Positions 51,391 through 60,807 are shown, numbered from the stretch's first letter. The stretch: DNA of 64,000 bases from Variovorax sp. V93 (GCF_041154485.1 NZ_AP028669.1:868001-932000), one strand, 5' to 3'. Made by a program: numbers and translations. Notes: generated by a model from the letters alone, not told the origin.

Positions 51391-53048
51391 GGCGTGGAGG
51401 CCCGTTGCCGGATGCGCGCCACGTGCGCGGCCAGCGAGCGGGCGGCCACCGGCCACATGCGCTCGGGCACGTCGTCGTAGGCCAGCGGCAGCCAGTCGTC
51501 CGGCGTGCCCCCGGGCAGCCTCTGCATGGCCGCGGCGATCTTGGCTTCGCGCTTCAGGCGGTGCGCCTTCAGCTGCGCGATGGCGCTGCGCGCGCTGCCG
51601 ATGACGTGGCCGTGCGCCGGCAGGATGAAATCGATGCCGCCGGCCTCGCAGGCCGCATCGAGCTTGTCGAGCGAATCGATATACGCGTTCATGTCGCCGT
51701 CGGGCGGATCGACCACCGTGGTGCTGCCGTTCAGGATGTGGTCGCCGGAGAACAGCAGCCCGTCTTCCTCGAGCACCAGGCACAGGTGGTTGGCCGCGTG
51801 GCCCGGCGTGTGGATGGTGCGCAGCGTGTGGGTGACGGGCTCGCCTTCGGCCGTGCTGCCGCTGATCACCAGGCGCTCGCCGTCGCGCAATTCGCGCTCC
51901 GCGGCAAAGCGCGCCGAGGAGCGCGCCGTGGGCGCCGAAGACAGCCCGAGGATCGGCGGCTTCTCCTTGCACAGCGCCTGCAGCGGTGCCGCACCGGGCG
52001 AATGGTCGGCATGCGAATGGGTGCACACGATCATGCGGATGTTTCCTTCGGTGGCACGCCAGAGCCGATCAATATGCGCCGCGTCGTTCGGGCCCGGGTC
52101 GATCACGAGGTAGCCCGTGGCTGCGTCGCCCACGATGTAGCTGTTGGTGCCCGGGCCGGTCATGGCACCGGGGTTGGGCGCGGTCAGGCGCTGCACGTTC
52201 CTGAGCAGCGGCACGGCGCGCTCGCTCTGCCAGTCGAGTGCATGCCGCAGCTGCCCGTCGGGGCACACCAGCGCGAGCTCGCCATAGGGCGAGTCGCTTT
52301 CCATGTAGCGCGCGTCCTGGCCGCGCAGCAGGCCCGCGCGCGGGCAGCTGGTCCACAGCGGCTTTTCGGCGGCGCAGGCTTGCAGCACCGCGTCGACGCT
52401 GGCATAGGCCGCGAGCCGCTGCAGCGTGCGCACCGTCGGAAAGATCATGAAGAAGCTGCCCGCCGCATGGCGCGCCAGCGCATCGGCCGGCCGCACCCAG
52501 CAGGGCTCGAACTGCTCGCTCTCGTCGGCCGTGGGCGTCTGGCCCTCGGGCATGCACGCCACCAGGAAGGGCACGTCGAAGCGCTTGGGCAGGTCGCGGT
52601 CGGTGATCCAGTGCGCGAGGCTGAACACCTGGTCGCACGCGAGCACCAGCCCGCGCGCGGCGCACTGCTCGGCAAAGGACACGGGCGAGGCAGTGCTGCG
52701 GTCCATCGACGCGATGTCCTGCGCGCTCACGGGCCGGCCGTCGGCATGGCGCGCGAGCAGAACGCCGAGCTCCTCGAAGCCTTCGCGGATGGCCGCGATG
52801 GCTTGCGTCAGCTGCAGGCCGCTCTGGGTGGGCCGTCGCGCGGCGATGCGGCTGGCGGCTTCGTCGGCTGCATCGATCTGCCCGCCGGGGAACACATAGG
52901 CGCCTGGCGCGAAGCTTGCAGTGCCGGAGCGGCGCGTCATCAGCACTTCGATGCCGGCCTCGGAATCGCGCAGCAGCAGCACGGTGGCTGCCGCGCGCAC
53001 GGGTGCGGGCTCGCGTGCGGGGTGGAGTTGTTGGGTGGGACGGACCAT
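51387..53048 (-). CDS. Fusion of Nudix hydrolase and metallo-beta-lactamase domains
   Basis: A 553-residue protein. Residues about 17-230 are a Nudix domain of the long NUDT19/CoA-diphosphatase-like type: VFPGGQIDAADEA then, after an insertion, AAIREGFEELGVLL with the REUXEEXGU core at 88-96. Residues about 285-540 are a metallo-beta-lactamase fold like LACTB2: THSHADH at 343-349, PGHAANH at 415-421, SGDH at 434-437 and PAHGH at 477-481 supply the metal ligands. Both active sites look intact. Nudix domains split nucleoside diphosphate-X compounds such as CoA; the natural substrates here are unknown. Coupled to the RsuA-like gene. Confidence 0.9.
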   Translation of the reverse strand: MVRPTQQLHPAREPAPVRAAATVLLLRDSEAGIEVLMTRRSGTASFAPGAYVFPGGQIDAADEAASRIAARRPTQSGLQLTQAIAAIREGFEELGVLLARHADGRPVSAQDIASMDRSTASPVSFAEQCAARGLVLACDQVFSLAHWITDRDLPKRFDVPFLVACMPEGQTPTADESEQFEPCWVRPADALARHAAGSFFMIFPTVRTLQRLAAYASVDAVLQACAAEKPLWTSCPRAGLLRGQDARYMESDSPYGELALVCPDGQLRHALDWQSERAVPLLRNVQRLTAPNPGAMTGPGTNSYIVGDAATGYLVIDPGPNDAAHIDRLWRATEGNIRMIVCTHSHADHSPGAAPLQALCKEKPPILGLSSAPTARSSARFAAERELRDGERLVISGSTAEGEPVTHTLRTIHTPGHAANHLCLVLEEDGLLFSGDHILNGSTTVVDPPDGDMNAYIDSLDKLDAACEAGGIDFILPAHGHVIGSARSAIAQLKAHRLKREAKIAAAMQRLPGGTPDDWLPLAYDDVPERMWPVAARSLAAHVARIRQRASTP

Positions 53049-53167
53049 GCGGCGATTATGGAGAGATCGCTCGACGCGGTTGCGTGCCGCATAAGCTCAT
53101 ACCGGATCGGGCATGAACCGCGCGCCACAATCCCGGGCTGCACCGCCCGCATCGAGGAAAGACAGTC

Positions 53168-54211
53168 ATGATCCATTCTCCCTTCTCTCACCACCTCAGG
53201 TTCTCGTCGTCGTTCTTCACGCGGCGCCTGCGCCCGGCCCTGCTGCTGGCGGGCGCCGCGCTGGGCGCGGTGGCATCGTCCGCTGCCTTTGCGCAGGGCG
53301 ACTGGCCGCAGCAGCCGGTCACGCTGATCATGGGTTTTCCGGCCGGCTCGGGCGTCGACGTGGTGGCACGTGCCATCCAGGAGCCGCTCGCCCGCCAGCT
53401 GGGAAAGCCCGTGATCATCGACTACAAGTCGGGCGCGGCCGGCAACATCGCGAGCGAGTACGTGGCCCATGCCAAGCCCGACGGCTACACGCTTTCGTTC
53501 GGCACCGCCGCCACCCATGGCAGCAACGCCGCGCTCTACAAGAAGTTGCCGTTCGACGTGGAGGCCGACTTCGTGCCGGTGGCGCCGGTGCTCGACGTCT
53601 CGAACGTGCTCACCATCAACCCGGACGTGATCAACGCCAGGACCTTGAAGGAGTTCGTCGATCTCGTCAAGGCCAACCCCGGAAAGTACAACTATGCGTC
53701 TACAGGCAACGGCGCCGGCACGCACATGGCCTTTGCCGAATTCAATTCGCGCCTCGGCTTGAACATGGTGCACGTGCCCTACAAGGGCGGGCCCGAGGCC
53801 ATCACCTCCGTGGTGCGAGGGGAGACCTGCTGCATCATGAACCAGGTGCAGACCGTGCTGCCGCACTACAAGGCCGGCAAGGTGCGCCTGCTGGGCGTGA
53901 CCACCGCCGCGCCGGTGGCCGCGGTCAAGGAAGTGCCCACCATCGCCTCTAGCGGCCTCGCGGGCACCAAGGGCTTCGACAGCTCGATCTGGTTCGGCAT
54001 CTTCGCGCCCAAGGGCACCGATGCGCAGATCGTCGACAGGCTCAACGCCGCGGTAAAGGCCGTGCTCGAACAGCCCGAGATCCGCGAGCGCTTCGAAAGC
54101 CAGGGCAACACCGTGCGCATCGAATCGCCCGCGCAGTTCAAAAAGACGGTGCACGACAACCGCGTGAAGTGGGCCGAGGTTGCGAAGGCCGCGAACATCA
54201 GCATCGACTGA
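53168..54211 (+). CDS. Bug/TctC-family periplasmic receptor
   Basis: A 347-residue periplasmic receptor. The signal peptide ends at about residue 43 (VASSAAFAQ) and the mature part opens WPQQPVTLIMGFPAGSGVDV, as in the Bug family, with SGAAGNIASEYVAHAKPDGY as the second loop. The mature chain has a vicinal cysteine pair (GETCCIMNQ), unusual for these proteins. GAGGAAAG precedes the ATG at 53168. No TctAB genes nearby. Convergent with a TIGR02001-like outer-membrane protein gene. Confidence 0.92.
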   Translation: MIHSPFSHHLRFSSSFFTRRLRPALLLAGAALGAVASSAAFAQGDWPQQPVTLIMGFPAGSGVDVVARAIQEPLARQLGKPVIIDYKSGAAGNIASEYVAHAKPDGYTLSFGTAATHGSNAALYKKLPFDVEADFVPVAPVLDVSNVLTINPDVINARTLKEFVDLVKANPGKYNYASTGNGAGTHMAFAEFNSRLGLNMVHVPYKGGPEAITSVVRGETCCIMNQVQTVLPHYKAGKVRLLGVTTAAPVAAVKEVPTIASSGLAGTKGFDSSIWFGIFAPKGTDAQIVDRLNAAVKAVLEQPEIRERFESQGNTVRIESPAQFKKTVHDNRVKWAEVAKAANISID

Positions 54212-54234
54212 GGATGCCGGTGCGCTGACCGGGG

Positions 54235-55113
54235 TCAGAGCGTCTTGGTCAGCGTAACGATGAAGCGCGCCTTGTTGGGCGAATAGGTGGTCTGGCCGAA
54301 GGTGCCGAAGCCGAAGTCGTAGCCGGGGTTGGCCACCGCCAGGTACGAGCTCTTCTTGTTGGCGCCCTGCACCGAGCCGGCCAGCGCCAGGCCGTTGCCG
54401 AAGTCGTACGACACGCCCACGTTGTAGTCCACGTAGCTCTTGTAGCCCAGGCTGCGGATGTCGCTGGACATGTGGGTGTAGCCCACGGCCGCCTTCAGCG
54501 TGAGCTTGGGCACGATCTCCTTGCTGTAGGCCAGGTTCAGGTAGCCCGTGTTGCGGCCCTTCAGCCCCGAGCCGGCCTTGTTGCCCGCGTAGCCGAAGTA
54601 GTCCTTCGACACCGTGTGCGAGTACTTCAGCGTGAACGAGCCGATGGCCTCGTCGGCCCAGGTGCCGGCGCCGTACAGCTCGGTGGTGTTGCCCGCGGAG
54701 TTGCCCGGGTAGATGTAGCTGAGTGCGCCCACGTCCAGGTCGAAGGGGCCGGCCTTGAACTTGTAGCCGCCGTAGATGTCGCTCTCGATGCTGTTGCCCT
54801 GCAGCCAGTTGACGCTGGAGTTCCAGTTGCCCACGTAGAAGCCGCTCTCGCCGAAGGCGTAGTCGAAGCCGCCCTGGATGGCGGGCTTGAAGCCCTTGGT
54901 CTTGGCGTAGTCGTTCTTCCCGATCATGTCCTGGTCCTGACCGCGGAACTTGTAGTTGCTGGTCACGGAGATATTGGTGGTCAGCGGGAAAGCCGCGGGG
55001 GCGGGCGCATCGGCGGCTGGTTGCGCGAGGGCCGCGCCGGGCCGCGCGAGGACGGCGGCGATCAGAACGGGAAGGGCGAGCACCGAGGAGGCGGCGCGGA
55101 TCGATCTTTGCAT
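54235..55113 (-). CDS. TIGR02001-like outer-membrane beta-barrel protein
   Basis: A 292-residue protein with a signal peptide (about residues 1-30) and an Ala/Pro linker, then alternating beta-strand text rich in Tyr and Gly. The opening TTNISVTSNYKFRGQDQDM and the segment IQGGFDYAFGESGFYVGNWNSSVNW are characteristic of the TIGR02001 (Gcw_chp) family, proteobacterial outer-membrane proteins of unproven function. The closing FIVTLTKTL ends in a hydrophobic-aromatic style strand. It probably forms a small pore. Divergent from LysR at 55286. Confidence 0.87.
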   Translation of the reverse strand: MQRSIRAASSVLALPVLIAAVLARPGAALAQPAADAPAPAAFPLTTNISVTSNYKFRGQDQDMIGKNDYAKTKGFKPAIQGGFDYAFGESGFYVGNWNSSVNWLQGNSIESDIYGGYKFKAGPFDLDVGALSYIYPGNSAGNTTELYGAGTWADEAIGSFTLKYSHTVSKDYFGYAGNKAGSGLKGRNTGYLNLAYSKEIVPKLTLKAAVGYTHMSSDIRSLGYKSYVDYNVGVSYDFGNGLALAGSVQGANKKSSYLAVANPGYDFGFGTFGQTTYSPNKARFIVTLTKTL

Positions 55114-55285
55114 CGGGAGGACTCGGGGATGAATGGAGAGCGAAAGCGTAGGAGGGCGCGTATCAAAGCCGTGTAAAGACTGAGGGCCGCTGCGCAAAAA
55201 AACTGCAGATGCGGTGTGCGTGCAGAATCCGGATCGCTTCGCCGCGCGCGTCCCGCCCAGGCAACGTCAACCTTCCGCAAACACC

Positions 55286-56236
55286 ATGTCCTTGCCCGAA
55301 ACTGGCGACCACGACCGCCGACTGGACGAGTCGCTGCTGCGCTCGCTCCATGCGCTGCTGAGCGAGGCCAGCGTGTCGCAGGCCGCGGCAAAGCTGGGCG
55401 TCGCGCAGTCTGCGCTGAGCCGCCACCTCAAGGTGCTGCGCCAGCTCACCGGCGACGAACTGCTGGTGCGCGTGGGCAACCGCATGGTGCTCACCGAGCG
55501 CGCGCAGGCGCTGGCTGCGCCCACGCGGCGCATCCTCTCCGACATGTCGCTGCTCACTGCCGAGGCCGGGCCCGTCGCGCCGCACGAACTGCGCCAGAGC
55601 TTCCGCATCGCAACCTACGACTTCCTGCCGCGGCAGTTCTTTGCCGACATCGCCGAGCGGGTGGCGCGGCAGGCGCCCGAGTGCGACGTGGTCATCCGCG
55701 GCCTGGGCTCGCGCTTCGAGCACTACCGCCAGCTCGCGGACGGCGAGGTCGACATGGTCATCACCATCTGGCCCGAGCTGCCCGGGCACCTGCGCGCCGC
55801 GAGCCTGCTGACCGAGCCGATGGTCTGCCTGATGCGCGAAGGCCATCCGCTGGCGAAGGCGCCGATGACCCTCGAGGACTACCGCAAGGCGCGGCACCTG
55901 TCCTCGCTCGAGCACGTGCCGGGGCAGGGCACCATCATCGACGCGCAGCTCGCTGAACTCGGCGTGTCGGTCCGTACGGCGATGCACACCCAGTTCCTCG
56001 GCGTGGCACCGGCCATCCTTGCACGCACCGACCTCGTCTTCACCACCGGCCGCCTGCTGGCCGAGGACTTCGCGCGGCAGTATCCGTTGGCGATCGTGCC
56101 GTTCCCCGCAAAGATCAAGCCGCACCGCTACCGCCTCGTGTGGCACGAGCGCACGCACAAGAACCAGGCCATGCGCTGGCTGCGCGGCGAACTGACCGCG
56201 GCCGCGCGCGAGCTGGCGCATCGGCCGAGGTCATGA
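55286..56236 (+). CDS. LysR-family transcriptional regulator
   Basis: A 316-residue LysR-type regulator of the NodD/LinR-like group: AAAKLGVAQSALSRHLKVLRQLTGDELLVRVGNRMVLTERAQ in the N-terminal 75 residues (helix-turn-helix around AQSALSRHL), and an effector domain from about residue 95 with FRIATYDFLP. Divergent from the TIGR02001-like gene and upstream of the deaminase gene, either of which may be its target. The start is the ATG at 55286; no strong ribosome site is visible. Confidence 0.92.
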   Translation: MSLPETGDHDRRLDESLLRSLHALLSEASVSQAAAKLGVAQSALSRHLKVLRQLTGDELLVRVGNRMVLTERAQALAAPTRRILSDMSLLTAEAGPVAPHELRQSFRIATYDFLPRQFFADIAERVARQAPECDVVIRGLGSRFEHYRQLADGEVDMVITIWPELPGHLRAASLLTEPMVCLMREGHPLAKAPMTLEDYRKARHLSSLEHVPGQGTIIDAQLAELGVSVRTAMHTQFLGVAPAILARTDLVFTTGRLLAEDFARQYPLAIVPFPAKIKPHRYRLVWHERTHKNQAMRWLRGELTAAARELAHRPRS

Positions 56237-56307
56237 CGGCGCTGTCATAACCCGCTGCACAGCGCTGTGCTGGGCGCGGGCGGGGGGCGTCGCTATCGTT
56301 TCCGTCC

Positions 56308-57396
56308 ATGTCGAAGCTTTCCTCTCCCGTGCCGGTACGCCCAGACCTGCTCGCCCGCCTGCCGAAGACCGATCTTCACTTCCACATGGCCGGCACGCTG
56401 CGTCCGGCCACGCTGGCCGCGCTGGCGCGCCGGTACGACCTGCCGCTGCCGCGCCCGGTCGAGACGCTCTATGCCTATCGCGACTTCTACGACTTCATCG
56501 ACGTGCTGCGCATCGCCGCGCAGGCGGTGCGCACCAGCGCCGACTTCGAGCGCGTGGCCTACGAGGCCGTGGAGGATGCGGCGCGCGGCAGCAACGCGCG
56601 CCATGTCGAGCTGTCGTTCAACCCGCAGTACTTCATGCCTGCCGGCGTGCCGTATCGCGTGCAAATCGAAGGGCTGGCCGCCGGCCTGCACGCCGCGCGC
56701 CGCGACTTCGGCTGCTCGGGCCTGCTGATCGCCTCCTTCGACCGCGGCCTTCCGCTCGACAGCGCCGAACGCGCGATGGACGACATCCTCGGACTGCGCT
56801 CGGACCTCGTGGTCGGCGTGGGCCTCGACGGCCCCGAGGGCGCAGGCCCCCCGGCGAAGTTCGCCGCCCTGTTCGGGCGCGCCGGCCGGGCCGGCCTGAA
56901 GCGCACCGCCCACGTGTGCGAGGACAACCAGACGCTCGACGAGGCGCCGCCTTCCAACGTGGACGACTGCATCCGCCTGCTGGGCTGCGAGCGGCTCGAC
57001 CACGGCTACAACCTGCTCGCCGGCGAAGGCGACTTGCAACGCGCGCGCGATCGCGGCATCTGGTTCTGCGTCTGCGGCATCACGAGCGTGGTGCGCAACC
57101 AGCGGCGGCGTCTCGACAGCGTGAAGCGCATGGTCGAGGCGGGCCTGCCGGTCAGCCTCAACACGGACGATCCCGCCATGTTTCACACCGACCTGACGCA
57201 CACCTACGCCACCGTGCTCGAGGGCTGCGGTTGGGGCTGGCCGCAGGCGCGTGCCTTCAGCCTCGCGGGCGTGGACGCCTGCTGGCTCGACGATTTCGCC
57301 AAGCGGAGCTTGCGCGAGGAGTTCGAGCGGGAGATCGCCGAGCTCGAGCGGGAGCAGGGCGAGCAAGCCGCTTCGCTGGAAACAAACCGCGACTGA
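56308..57396 (+). CDS. Adenosine deaminase family protein
   Basis: A 362-residue amidohydrolase of the adenosine/adenine deaminase family. The zinc ligands are H24 and H26 in KTDLHFHMAGTLRP, then H202 and the catalytic E205 in TAHVCED, H232 in RLDHGYN, and the D287-D288 pair in SLNTDDPAMF. In typical adenosine deaminases the third motif reads H-A-G-E; here it is H-V-C-E, so the substrate may differ from adenosine. TATCGT lies 8 bases before the ATG and no ribosome site is seen. The next gene is a Bug receptor 14 bases downstream, suggesting uptake and deamination of one compound. Confidence 0.9.
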   Translation: MSKLSSPVPVRPDLLARLPKTDLHFHMAGTLRPATLAALARRYDLPLPRPVETLYAYRDFYDFIDVLRIAAQAVRTSADFERVAYEAVEDAARGSNARHVELSFNPQYFMPAGVPYRVQIEGLAAGLHAARRDFGCSGLLIASFDRGLPLDSAERAMDDILGLRSDLVVGVGLDGPEGAGPPAKFAALFGRAGRAGLKRTAHVCEDNQTLDEAPPSNVDDCIRLLGCERLDHGYNLLAGEGDLQRARDRGIWFCVCGITSVVRNQRRRLDSVKRMVEAGLPVSLNTDDPAMFHTDLTHTYATVLEGCGWGWPQARAFSLAGVDACWLDDFAKRSLREEFEREIAELEREQGEQAASLETNRD

Positions 57397-57410
57397 AAGC
57401 ACGACACACC

Positions 57411-58400
57411 ATGTACCTCGACATCGCACGCCGCCGCGCATTGCTTGCCGCACTGGCCTTCGCCTCATGCGCCACCGCCGCCATCGCCGAGCCCGCCTGG
57501 CCCGCGCGCCCGATCACCCTGATCGTGCCCTACGGCGCCGGCGGCAACGTCGACGTCATGGCGCGCTGGATCGGTCCCGAGCTGTCGGCCCGCCTGGGGC
57601 AGCCGGTGGTGATCGAGAACGTCTCGGGTGCCGGCGGCGTCATCGGCACCGAGAAGGCAGTGCGCGCGAAGCCCGATGGCTACACCCTGCTGCTGTCGGT
57701 CGAGAGCACGGTCGTGATCGCGAAGATGGTGACGCCTTCCACCGTGCGCTACGACGGCCTCGCGGACCTCGTGCCCGTCACCCTGCTCGGCTCCCAGCCA
57801 CTGGCACTGGCGGGCAAGCCCGCACTGCAGCCGAAGACGGCCGAGGCGCTCTATGCCGAGCTGAAGTCGGCGCCCGGGAAGTTCAGCTATGCGAGTTCCG
57901 GCGTCGGCACCTCGCTGCACCTGGGCGGTGAACTGCTGAAGCAGCAGGGCGGTGTGGACATGGTCCACGTGCCCTACCGCGCGGGCGTGCAGATCGTCAG
58001 CGACCTGAGCGGCAACCAGCTCGACCTCGCGGTGCTGCCCCTGTCGATGGTGATCCAGCAGGCGCGCTCGGGCAAGCTGCGCGTGTATGGCGTGATGTCG
58101 GACAAGGCATCGGCCGCCATGCCCGAAGCGTTGCCTCTCGCAGGCGTGCCGGCCTGGCGCGGCGCCGAGGTGTCCGTGTGGCAGGGCATCTTCGCGCCCA
58201 AGGGGACGCCGCCCCGGATCGTCGCGCAACTGCACAGCGCACTGGCACAGGTGCTCGCGAACCCGGGCGTGCGGAAGAACTTCGAGGACGGCGGCGTCAC
58301 GCCGCTGGGAGCCGGGCCGAAGGAGTTCGCCGACTTCCTCCAGGGCGAGGCGGCGAAGTTCAGCGCGATCGTCGCGAAGGGGAACATCCGGGCCGAGTAG
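57411..58400 (+). CDS. Bug/TctC-family periplasmic receptor, paired with deaminase gene
   Basis: A 329-residue periplasmic receptor. The signal peptide ends at about residue 26 (CATAAIAEP), and the mature part opens WPARPITLIVPYGAGGNVDV; SGAGGVIGTEKAVRAKPDGY is the second conserved loop. The ATG at 57411 gives the normal signal peptide; an open frame upstream lies over the deaminase gene. It starts 14 bases after the deaminase stop, so both are probably one operon and the ligand may be the deaminase substrate. The 3' end overlaps the convergent EamA gene by 41 bases. Confidence 0.92.
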   Translation: MYLDIARRRALLAALAFASCATAAIAEPAWPARPITLIVPYGAGGNVDVMARWIGPELSARLGQPVVIENVSGAGGVIGTEKAVRAKPDGYTLLLSVESTVVIAKMVTPSTVRYDGLADLVPVTLLGSQPLALAGKPALQPKTAEALYAELKSAPGKFSYASSGVGTSLHLGGELLKQQGGVDMVHVPYRAGVQIVSDLSGNQLDLAVLPLSMVIQQARSGKLRVYGVMSDKASAAMPEALPLAGVPAWRGAEVSVWQGIFAPKGTPPRIVAQLHSALAQVLANPGVRKNFEDGGVTPLGAGPKEFADFLQGEAAKFSAIVAKGNIRAE

Positions 58401-59349
58401 AAGCGGGGCGCGAGCCGCCGATTCTCGCCATGGCGCTGCGCGCGGGCACCGTCATCGCGACCACGCCCGCCACGATGCATGCGAGCCCGGCCCACGCGGT
58501 GGGCGAGAGCACCTCGCCGAGGAACGCCACGCCGATCATCACGCCGACGGGCACGCGCAGGTACGCTTGCGCGGCGGTCGACATCGGCCCGAGCGTCTTG
58601 ATCAGCCGGAAGTAGATCGTGAAGGCGAGGGCCGTGGAGAGCACCGCCAGCGCGAGCACGGCGGCCATCGACGCGGCCGAAGGCGCCAGCGTCCACGGCC
58701 GGTCGATCGCGAGGCTCGCGGGCAGCAGCATCGCCGCACCGCAGAGCAGCGAGCCCGCGGCCGGCACCATCGGGTCGAGTCCCTTGAACACGCGGCCGAA
58801 CATCGCCGCGCAGCCATAGCAGACGGCCGCCGCCACCAGCCCGAGCTGCGCGAGCAGCGAATGCCCGAGGCCGTGCAGCGCCTCGAAGCCGACGATCAGG
58901 CAGATGCCCGCGAGGCCCGCCGCCACGCCGAAGAGCCGGCGCAGCGTCGGCTTCTCCGCACCGCCCATGCCCAGGCCCAGCAGGAAGATGAAGATCGGCG
59001 AGGTCGAGTTGAGGATGGTTGCGAGCCCGGCGTCCACGCTGCGCTCCGCCCACGCGATGAGCGTGAAAGGCAGCACGCTGTTGAGGCAGGCCTGCAGCGC
59101 GAAGCGGCGCCACATCACAGGCTCCCGCGGCAGCCGCACGCCGCGCAGGCGCAGCAGCCCGAGCAGCAGCAAGCCGGCGATCAGGGTGCGCGCCGCGATG
59201 AGCGTCACGGGCGGCAGCGTCTGCACGCCGATCTTGATGAAGGTGTACGAGGCACCCCAGCAGGTGGCGAGTACCGCGAGCAGCATCCATTCGAAGGCGA
59301 TGCGGGGTGGCGGCTTGGCGGCGGCTGCAGCGAGTGTGGTCGTTGGCAT
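58360..59349 (-). CDS. EamA/DMT-family transporter
   Basis: A 329-residue inner-membrane protein with ten hydrophobic helices in two EamA repeats. The first opens WMLLAVLATCWGASYTFIKIGV, the second begins at about residue 165 with LLAQLGLVAAAVCYGCAAMFGRVF, and PMSTAAQAYLRVPVGVMIGVAFLGE is the typical end of the second repeat. Such proteins usually export amino acids or other metabolites; the substrate here is unknown. The C-terminal 25 residues are polar and basic (SRPASTRPGCSPSRRSR), running over the convergent Bug gene. Confidence 0.92.
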   Translation of the reverse strand: MPTTTLAAAAAKPPPRIAFEWMLLAVLATCWGASYTFIKIGVQTLPPVTLIAARTLIAGLLLLGLLRLRGVRLPREPVMWRRFALQACLNSVLPFTLIAWAERSVDAGLATILNSTSPIFIFLLGLGMGGAEKPTLRRLFGVAAGLAGICLIVGFEALHGLGHSLLAQLGLVAAAVCYGCAAMFGRVFKGLDPMVPAAGSLLCGAAMLLPASLAIDRPWTLAPSAASMAAVLALAVLSTALAFTIYFRLIKTLGPMSTAAQAYLRVPVGVMIGVAFLGEVLSPTAWAGLACIVAGVVAMTVPARSAMARIGGSRPASTRPGCSPSRRSR

Positions 59350-59487
59350 GGTGCGCAGATCATCGAGAGTTCGCGGGGCGGACACTTCGGCCTGCAACGA
59401 AACGTGCGCGTGGTGACCGCGGGCCCGAATCTGGGTACGCTGCGCACGGCCCCGATCTCTTTGCATTCAACGCACGACCGACTCCCT

Positions 59488-60690
59488 ATGCCTTCGCTCC
59501 TGATCCGCAATGTGCGCCCCATGGGTGCTTCCCCCGTCGATGTGCTGGTGCGCGATGGCCGCATCGCAGAAACCGGCGCCGCGCTTCCTGCGCCCGCCGA
59601 TGCCGCCGTCGAGGAGGGCGGCGGCGCGCTGCTGCTGCCCGGCCTGGTCGAAGGCCACACCCACCTCGACAAGACGCTGTGGGGCATGGACTGGTACCGC
59701 AACGAGGTCGGCGCCAATCTCATCGACAAGATCGAGAACGAACGCGCCTTCCGGCATGCGAGCGGACACGACGCGGCCGCGCAGTCGCTGGTGCTGGCCA
59801 AGGCTTTTCTCGCGCTCGGCACCACGCGGCTGCGCACGCATGTGGACGTCGACACGCAGGCGGGCCTGCGCCATTTCGAAGGCACGCTGCGCACGCGGCG
59901 AGCCCTGCGCGATGTGCAGCAGATCCAGATCGTCGCGTTCCCGCAGTCGGGCCTGCTCGGCCGGCCGGGCACGGCGGACCTGCTCGCGCAGGCACTCGTG
60001 CAGGGTGCCGATGTGCTGGGCGGCCTCGACCCCTGCGCGATCGACCGCGACCCGGTGCGCTCGCTCGATGTGCTGTTCGGCATCGCCGACAGGCACCAGC
60101 GCCCGCTCGACATCCACCTGCACGAGCCCGGCGCCATGGGCGCGTTCTCGCTCGAGCTGATCCTGCAGCGCACCGAGGCGCTGGGCATGCAGGGCAAGGT
60201 CGCGGTGAGCCACGGCTTCTGCCTGGGCGACCTGGGCGAGCGCGAGCGCGACGTGCTGCTCGCGCGCATGGCCAGGCTCGGCGTGGTGCTGGTCACCAGC
60301 GCGCCGCCATCGCGCAGCGTGCCGCCGCTCATGGCCTGCCGCAAGGCCGGCGTGACGGTGCTCGGCGGCAACGACGGCATCCGCGACACCTGGTCGCCCT
60401 ACGGCAAACCCGACATGCTGGAGCGCGCGATGCTGATCGGCATGCGCTACAACCTGCGCCGCGACGACGAGATCGACGTGGCGCTCGACACCGTCACCCA
60501 CGCCGGCGCGCGCGGCTGCGGCTTCGAGGCCTATGGCCTGGAGGCCGGCTGCCGCGCCGACCTGGTGCTGGTCGATGCGCAGACACCGGCGCAGGCCGTG
60601 GTCTCGCGGCCGGTGCGCAGGCTGGTGGTGGCGGGCGGCCGTGTCGTGGCGCGCAACGGCGTGCTGCAGGCCGAGGTGGCGTGCTTGTAG
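59488..60690 (+). CDS. Cytosine-deaminase-like amidohydrolase
   Basis: A 400-residue metal-dependent amidohydrolase. The first metal site is H57-x-H59 in LPGLVEGHTHLDKTLWG; further ligands are in DIHLHEPG and VSHGFCLG, and the catalytic Asp is in GGNDGIRDTWSPYG, all as in the CodA-type group, whose members deaminate cytosine and related ring compounds. A small beta-sandwich domain from both chain ends frames the barrel. The start is the ATG at 59488; a frame open further upstream lies over the divergent EamA gene. The substrate is a guess; nearby deaminase and receptor genes point to nitrogen heterocycles. Confidence 0.9.
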   Translation: MPSLLIRNVRPMGASPVDVLVRDGRIAETGAALPAPADAAVEEGGGALLLPGLVEGHTHLDKTLWGMDWYRNEVGANLIDKIENERAFRHASGHDAAAQSLVLAKAFLALGTTRLRTHVDVDTQAGLRHFEGTLRTRRALRDVQQIQIVAFPQSGLLGRPGTADLLAQALVQGADVLGGLDPCAIDRDPVRSLDVLFGIADRHQRPLDIHLHEPGAMGAFSLELILQRTEALGMQGKVAVSHGFCLGDLGERERDVLLARMARLGVVLVTSAPPSRSVPPLMACRKAGVTVLGGNDGIRDTWSPYGKPDMLERAMLIGMRYNLRRDDEIDVALDTVTHAGARGCGFEAYGLEAGCRADLVLVDAQTPAQAVVSRPVRRLVVAGGRVVARNGVLQAEVACL

Positions 60691-60807
60691 CCCGCGCTGC
60701 CATGTGCGCCCTCGGCCTACGCAAAAGTCCGCTGCCGGCTGTAGAGCGCCGGGCCGGCGGCAGGAGAGTCTTCGCCGCAGATTCAATCTTCGAACGAAAG
60801 GCTTTCC

